Shown one piece after another: positions 61,707-64,000 of a stretch of 64,000 nucleotides of DNA. Numbering within the stretch: position 1 is the stretch's first letter; every line of letters begins with the position of its first letter. The position numbers and the translations under genes are program-made. Source of the stretch: Salipiger mangrovisoli (GTDB taxonomy: Bacteria; Pseudomonadota; Alphaproteobacteria; Rhodobacterales; Rhodobacteraceae); the NCBI RefSeq assembly GCF_015223355.1, contig NZ_JADFFK010000005.1, positions 62,001 to 126,000 of the forward strand. The letters run 5' to 3'. Below the pieces are notes generated by a model. The model had not been told where the DNA came from. It searched no databases and saw nothing but the letters and a program-made list of their open reading frames with translations.

Positions 61707-62603
61707 TCAGCTTTCGCCCTGCCCGAAGTGGTCCTTGATCGCCTGCATGAAGCCGTCCGCCGCCGAGCTGAGCGCGCCGCGGCTGCGGTGCACGAGACTG
61801 AGCCGCTGCCGCCCGGCGGCGGCCATCAGCGGCAGGAAGGCCAGATCGCCGTCGCGAAGCTCCTGATCGACGTCGACGCGGTTGAGGAAGGTCACATGCG
61901 GCGGGCGGCGCACGAGGCGCTTCATCATCTCCGTGGAATTGGTTTCCACCACCGGCCGCAGCTCTGCCGTGGCCGGGGCGAGGTTCTCGATCAGCGGCCG
62001 AAGCGACAGCTGGTGCGAGGCCAGCACCAGCGGGTAGATCAGGCAGTCGGCGACGCGCACGTTCGGCTTGGCCGTAAGAGGATGGCCCGGCGCGACCACC
62101 GCGCCAAGCCGATGCTGGAAGACCGCTGTTAGCTGCATCCGGTTGTCCTCGGGCAGGTTGTAGCCCAACCCGATCTCGGCCTCGCCCGAGGCGACCATCT
62201 CCATCAGCTCGGAGCGGTTGCAGACGGTCACTTTCAGCTCGACCCGCGGGTGGCGTTCGCAGTAGTCGGCCACCACGTCGCCGAGCCGCCCGGCGGCGAG
62301 CGTGCCCATGGTTGCCACGGTGACCTCGCCATGGCTCAGACCCTTCAGCGCGTGGATGCGCGCCTGCAGCCGGTCGTGGCCCTTCAGCGTCTCGCGGATA
62401 TGGGCAATCAGCAGCTCGCCGGGCGCGGTCAGCTTCAGCCCGCGCGGCAGTCGCTCGAAGATCGGCACGCCGAAGTCGGCCTCGACCTCGAGCACCTGCC
62501 GGTTGACTGCGGAGGCCGCGACATTGAGCTCGCGCGCCGCCTTGCGGATGGAGCCCTGACGGGCGACCTCGTCGATGTAGCGCAGAGCGCGGCCGTGCAG
62601 CAT
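61707..62603 (-). CDS. LysR family transcriptional regulator
   Basis: A 298-residue protein with HTH MLHGRALRYIDEVARQGSIR followed by KAARELNVAASAVNRQVLEV and a full effector domain. The ATG at 62603 follows CGGAAGG; a start at 62684 would overlap the oxygenase region. It lies between the 2OG oxygenase gene and the deaminase gene in the same direction and probably controls the locus. Confidence 0.9.
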   Translation of the reverse strand: MLHGRALRYIDEVARQGSIRKAARELNVAASAVNRQVLEVEADFGVPIFERLPRGLKLTAPGELLIAHIRETLKGHDRLQARIHALKGLSHGEVTVATMGTLAAGRLGDVVADYCERHPRVELKVTVCNRSELMEMVASGEAEIGLGYNLPEDNRMQLTAVFQHRLGAVVAPGHPLTAKPNVRVADCLIYPLVLASHQLSLRPLIENLAPATAELRPVVETNSTEMMKRLVRRPPHVTFLNRVDVDQELRDGDLAFLPLMAAAGRQRLSLVHRSRGALSSAADGFMQAIKDHFGQGES

Positions 62604-62688
62604 GGACCTTCCGAAGCTGGGTCTCGCAGGGACCTGCGCCCTGCCCTTTGTCGTGATGTTGTCACCCGGAAGGCCCATGCTCAACGCC

Positions 62689-63690
62689 TTACTTCTTGGC
62701 CGCTTTGCTGGCGGCGAAGTTGGCGTTGATCCGCATGGTCAGGTAGTCACCCGCGGTGATCGGCTCGTACTTGCCGAGCGGGCCCTGCATCACCGCGTCG
62801 CGGTTGGCCTGGCAGAAGAACGGCAGCGACAGGCGGCGGCCCTTGTATTCGCCCTCGTGCGGCATGCGCACCCGGTGCAGGGTCGACTGCAGCTGATCGT
62901 CCGACCAGCGCATCAGCATGTCGCCGATGTTGCAGGTGATGTAGCCGCGGCGCGGCGGCACGTCGGTCCAGGCGTTCGATCCGGCGTCCTTGCCGGGGCA
63001 GACCTGCAACCCGCCTTCACCTTCCTTCTGGTGCAGGATGGTGAGGCAGTCGAAGTCGGAATGCGCCCCGGCGCGCCACGCCGTGAAGTCCTCGGGTTTG
63101 GCGTCTTCCATCGACATGTAGTGGATGAGGCGCAGGGTCGACTGGTACTGGTCGGACTCGGGGTCATGCGCATGGGTGAAGAAGTCCTCCGGAAAGCCCA
63201 TCTTCAGCGCGAAGCACGACAGGATCCGCATGCCCAGCTCCCAGTTCTGCCGCTCGAACTTCAGCGCGCGCTCCTTGAAGCGGGGCAGTTCGTCCTCGGT
63301 CGGCCATTTGCCTTCCATCAGCGGGCGGGTGACCTGGTAGCTTTCCTTGTTGTCCGGCGTGCCGGTCGAGGGGCGCACCTGCGCCTTGAATTCCCAGCCG
63401 GCGTTGGTGCCCTTGGGCATCGGGTATTGCGCCTTCACCTCGGTCGGCAGCTCGAAAAACTCCCAGGCGGTGTCGAAGGCGGCGTCGATGTCTTCCTCGG
63501 GGATGCCATGGTTGTAGACCTGGAAGAAGCCGATGCCGGTCGAGGCCTCCCAGAGCGCATCGGCGATCTCGTGCTTGCGGGTCTCAAAGTCCGACAGGTC
63601 GATGGCGGGCACGTCGCGCTCGACGGTGCTGCCCATGCCGCCGATGGTGGTTTCCTTGTTCAGCTCGGCAAGGTCGTAACTGGTGCTCAT
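62689..63690 (-). CDS. 2-oxoglutarate/Fe(II)-dependent dioxygenase, isopenicillin N synthase-like
   Basis: A 333-residue protein with an N-terminal DIOX_N domain (VPAIDLSDFETRKHEIADAL) and the double-stranded beta-helix iron site: H210 and D212 in AHSDFDCLT and H272 in STLHRVRMP, followed by GRRLSLPFF, the 2-oxoglutarate-binding R-x-S motif. It hydroxylates a small molecule in the cytoplasm. The ATG at 63690 begins the conserved reading. It neighbours the cytosine-deaminase-like gene and an ABC permease; the likely substrate is a pyrimidine-type heterocycle (inference). Confidence 0.9.
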   Translation of the reverse strand: MSTSYDLAELNKETTIGGMGSTVERDVPAIDLSDFETRKHEIADALWEASTGIGFFQVYNHGIPEEDIDAAFDTAWEFFELPTEVKAQYPMPKGTNAGWEFKAQVRPSTGTPDNKESYQVTRPLMEGKWPTEDELPRFKERALKFERQNWELGMRILSCFALKMGFPEDFFTHAHDPESDQYQSTLRLIHYMSMEDAKPEDFTAWRAGAHSDFDCLTILHQKEGEGGLQVCPGKDAGSNAWTDVPPRRGYITCNIGDMLMRWSDDQLQSTLHRVRMPHEGEYKGRRLSLPFFCQANRDAVMQGPLGKYEPITAGDYLTMRINANFAASKAAKK

Positions 63691-63811
63691 TGCAGTCTCC
63701 AAAGTAGGTCGCCGGAGGGACCGGCAGGTTGGGGAGCAATGTCCGGGCCGGGGCCTGACTGCTTCTACTCCGGGGGATGCACCGGGCGGCGAACCGCGCG
63801 GCACGAAGGGG

Positions 63812-64000
63812 TCAGCGCTTGCGCGGCAGGCTCCAGGGGAAGAGCAGCTTCTGCGCCCAGCTCACCGCCTGGAACAGCGCCAGCGACATGCCGGCGAGGA
63901 CGAAGAGCCCGGCCCAGGCCTGCGGCAGTTTGAACATCGAGGTCGAGAACTGGATGAAGTAGCCCACCCCCGCGTCCGAAGCGCAGAACTCGGCCACCAC
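63812..64000 (-). CDS. ABC transporter permease, C-terminal part (5' end outside window)
   Basis: The last 62 codons of an SsuC/TauC-type inner-membrane permease; the conserved loop VVAEFCASDAGVGYFIQFST precedes a final hydrophobic segment. The gene enters from the right window edge. It is upstream of the 2OG oxygenase gene on the same strand, so it belongs to the nucleobase-type locus. Its binding protein and ATPase would lie beyond the window. Confidence 0.85.
   Translation of the reverse strand: MVAEFCASDAGVGYFIQFSTSMFKLPQAWAGLFVLAGMSLALFQAVSWAQKLLFPWSLPRKR

Overview
The window is GC-rich, densely coded DNA typical of a marine or soil alphaproteobacterium of the Rhodobacteraceae/Roseobacteraceae (Salipiger-like by feel; inferred from gene content, codon use and a GGGGGC-type palindromic repeat common in that group, not from a marker gene). 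It carries about 62 protein genes and no tRNA, rRNA, CRISPR array or intact insertion sequence that I could see. It looks like an accessory catabolic region with many transporters, lyases and single-gene regulators.

Region 1 (1-2810): the end of a TRAP large permease gene followed by a bifunctional 3-dehydroshikimate dehydratase (quiC type), suggesting uptake and breakdown of quinate/shikimate. Region 2 (2832-12434): a leftward operon (DapA-family lyase, TRAP DctP-DctQ-DctM, DUF3830 protein, acyl-CoA ligase, nucleoside hydrolase) diverges from a rightward operon (tautomerase, acyl-CoA dehydrogenase, MaoC hydratase, GntR regulator). A perfect 16-bp palindrome lies in the shared promoter region. 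Region 3 (12466-24997): a second TRAP system with a hydantoinase, an HpcH/HpaI aldolase, a LysR regulator and a leftward operon holding CoA-transferase, acyl-CoA dehydrogenase, two MaoC-like proteins, two tandem DapA-family proteins and a small EthD-like protein. Regions 2 and 3 follow the same logic: TRAP import, CoA activation, dehydrogenation, hydration, then a lyase step.

Region 4 (24998-31953): a 1009-residue protein joining an SGNH hydrolase, a trypsin-like protease and an endonuclease/exonuclease/phosphatase domain, all with intact catalytic motifs. It is followed by a TetR regulator, an old-yellow-enzyme flavoprotein with an altered Fe-S motif, and an 813-bp intergenic region. That region holds two divergent candidate small RNAs whose hairpin loops carry CU-rich anti-Shine-Dalgarno motifs, resembling the Cuckoo/CcsR family, plus a relic of a LysR gene. 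Region 5 (31954-37774): a TetR-type CecR-like regulator and an efflux operon with the same order as E. coli ybhGFSR.

Region 6 (37867-45042): MoaB/CinA-domain protein, GNAT, AhpD-like protein, OmpA-like protein, two LysR and one TetR regulators, an unrecognised protein and a DJ-1/PfpI protein. Region 7 (45227-52656): a CUT2 sugar ABC transporter with an SMP-30 lactonase, divergent from a two-component system. Region 8 (52790-64000): Tex, a methyltransferase, an M20 amidohydrolase, a split MnmC pair (FAD oxidoreductase and divergent MnmD), a DMT transporter, and a nucleobase-type locus (cytosine-deaminase-like amidohydrolase, LysR, 2OG-Fe(II) oxygenase, ABC permease cut by the window edge).
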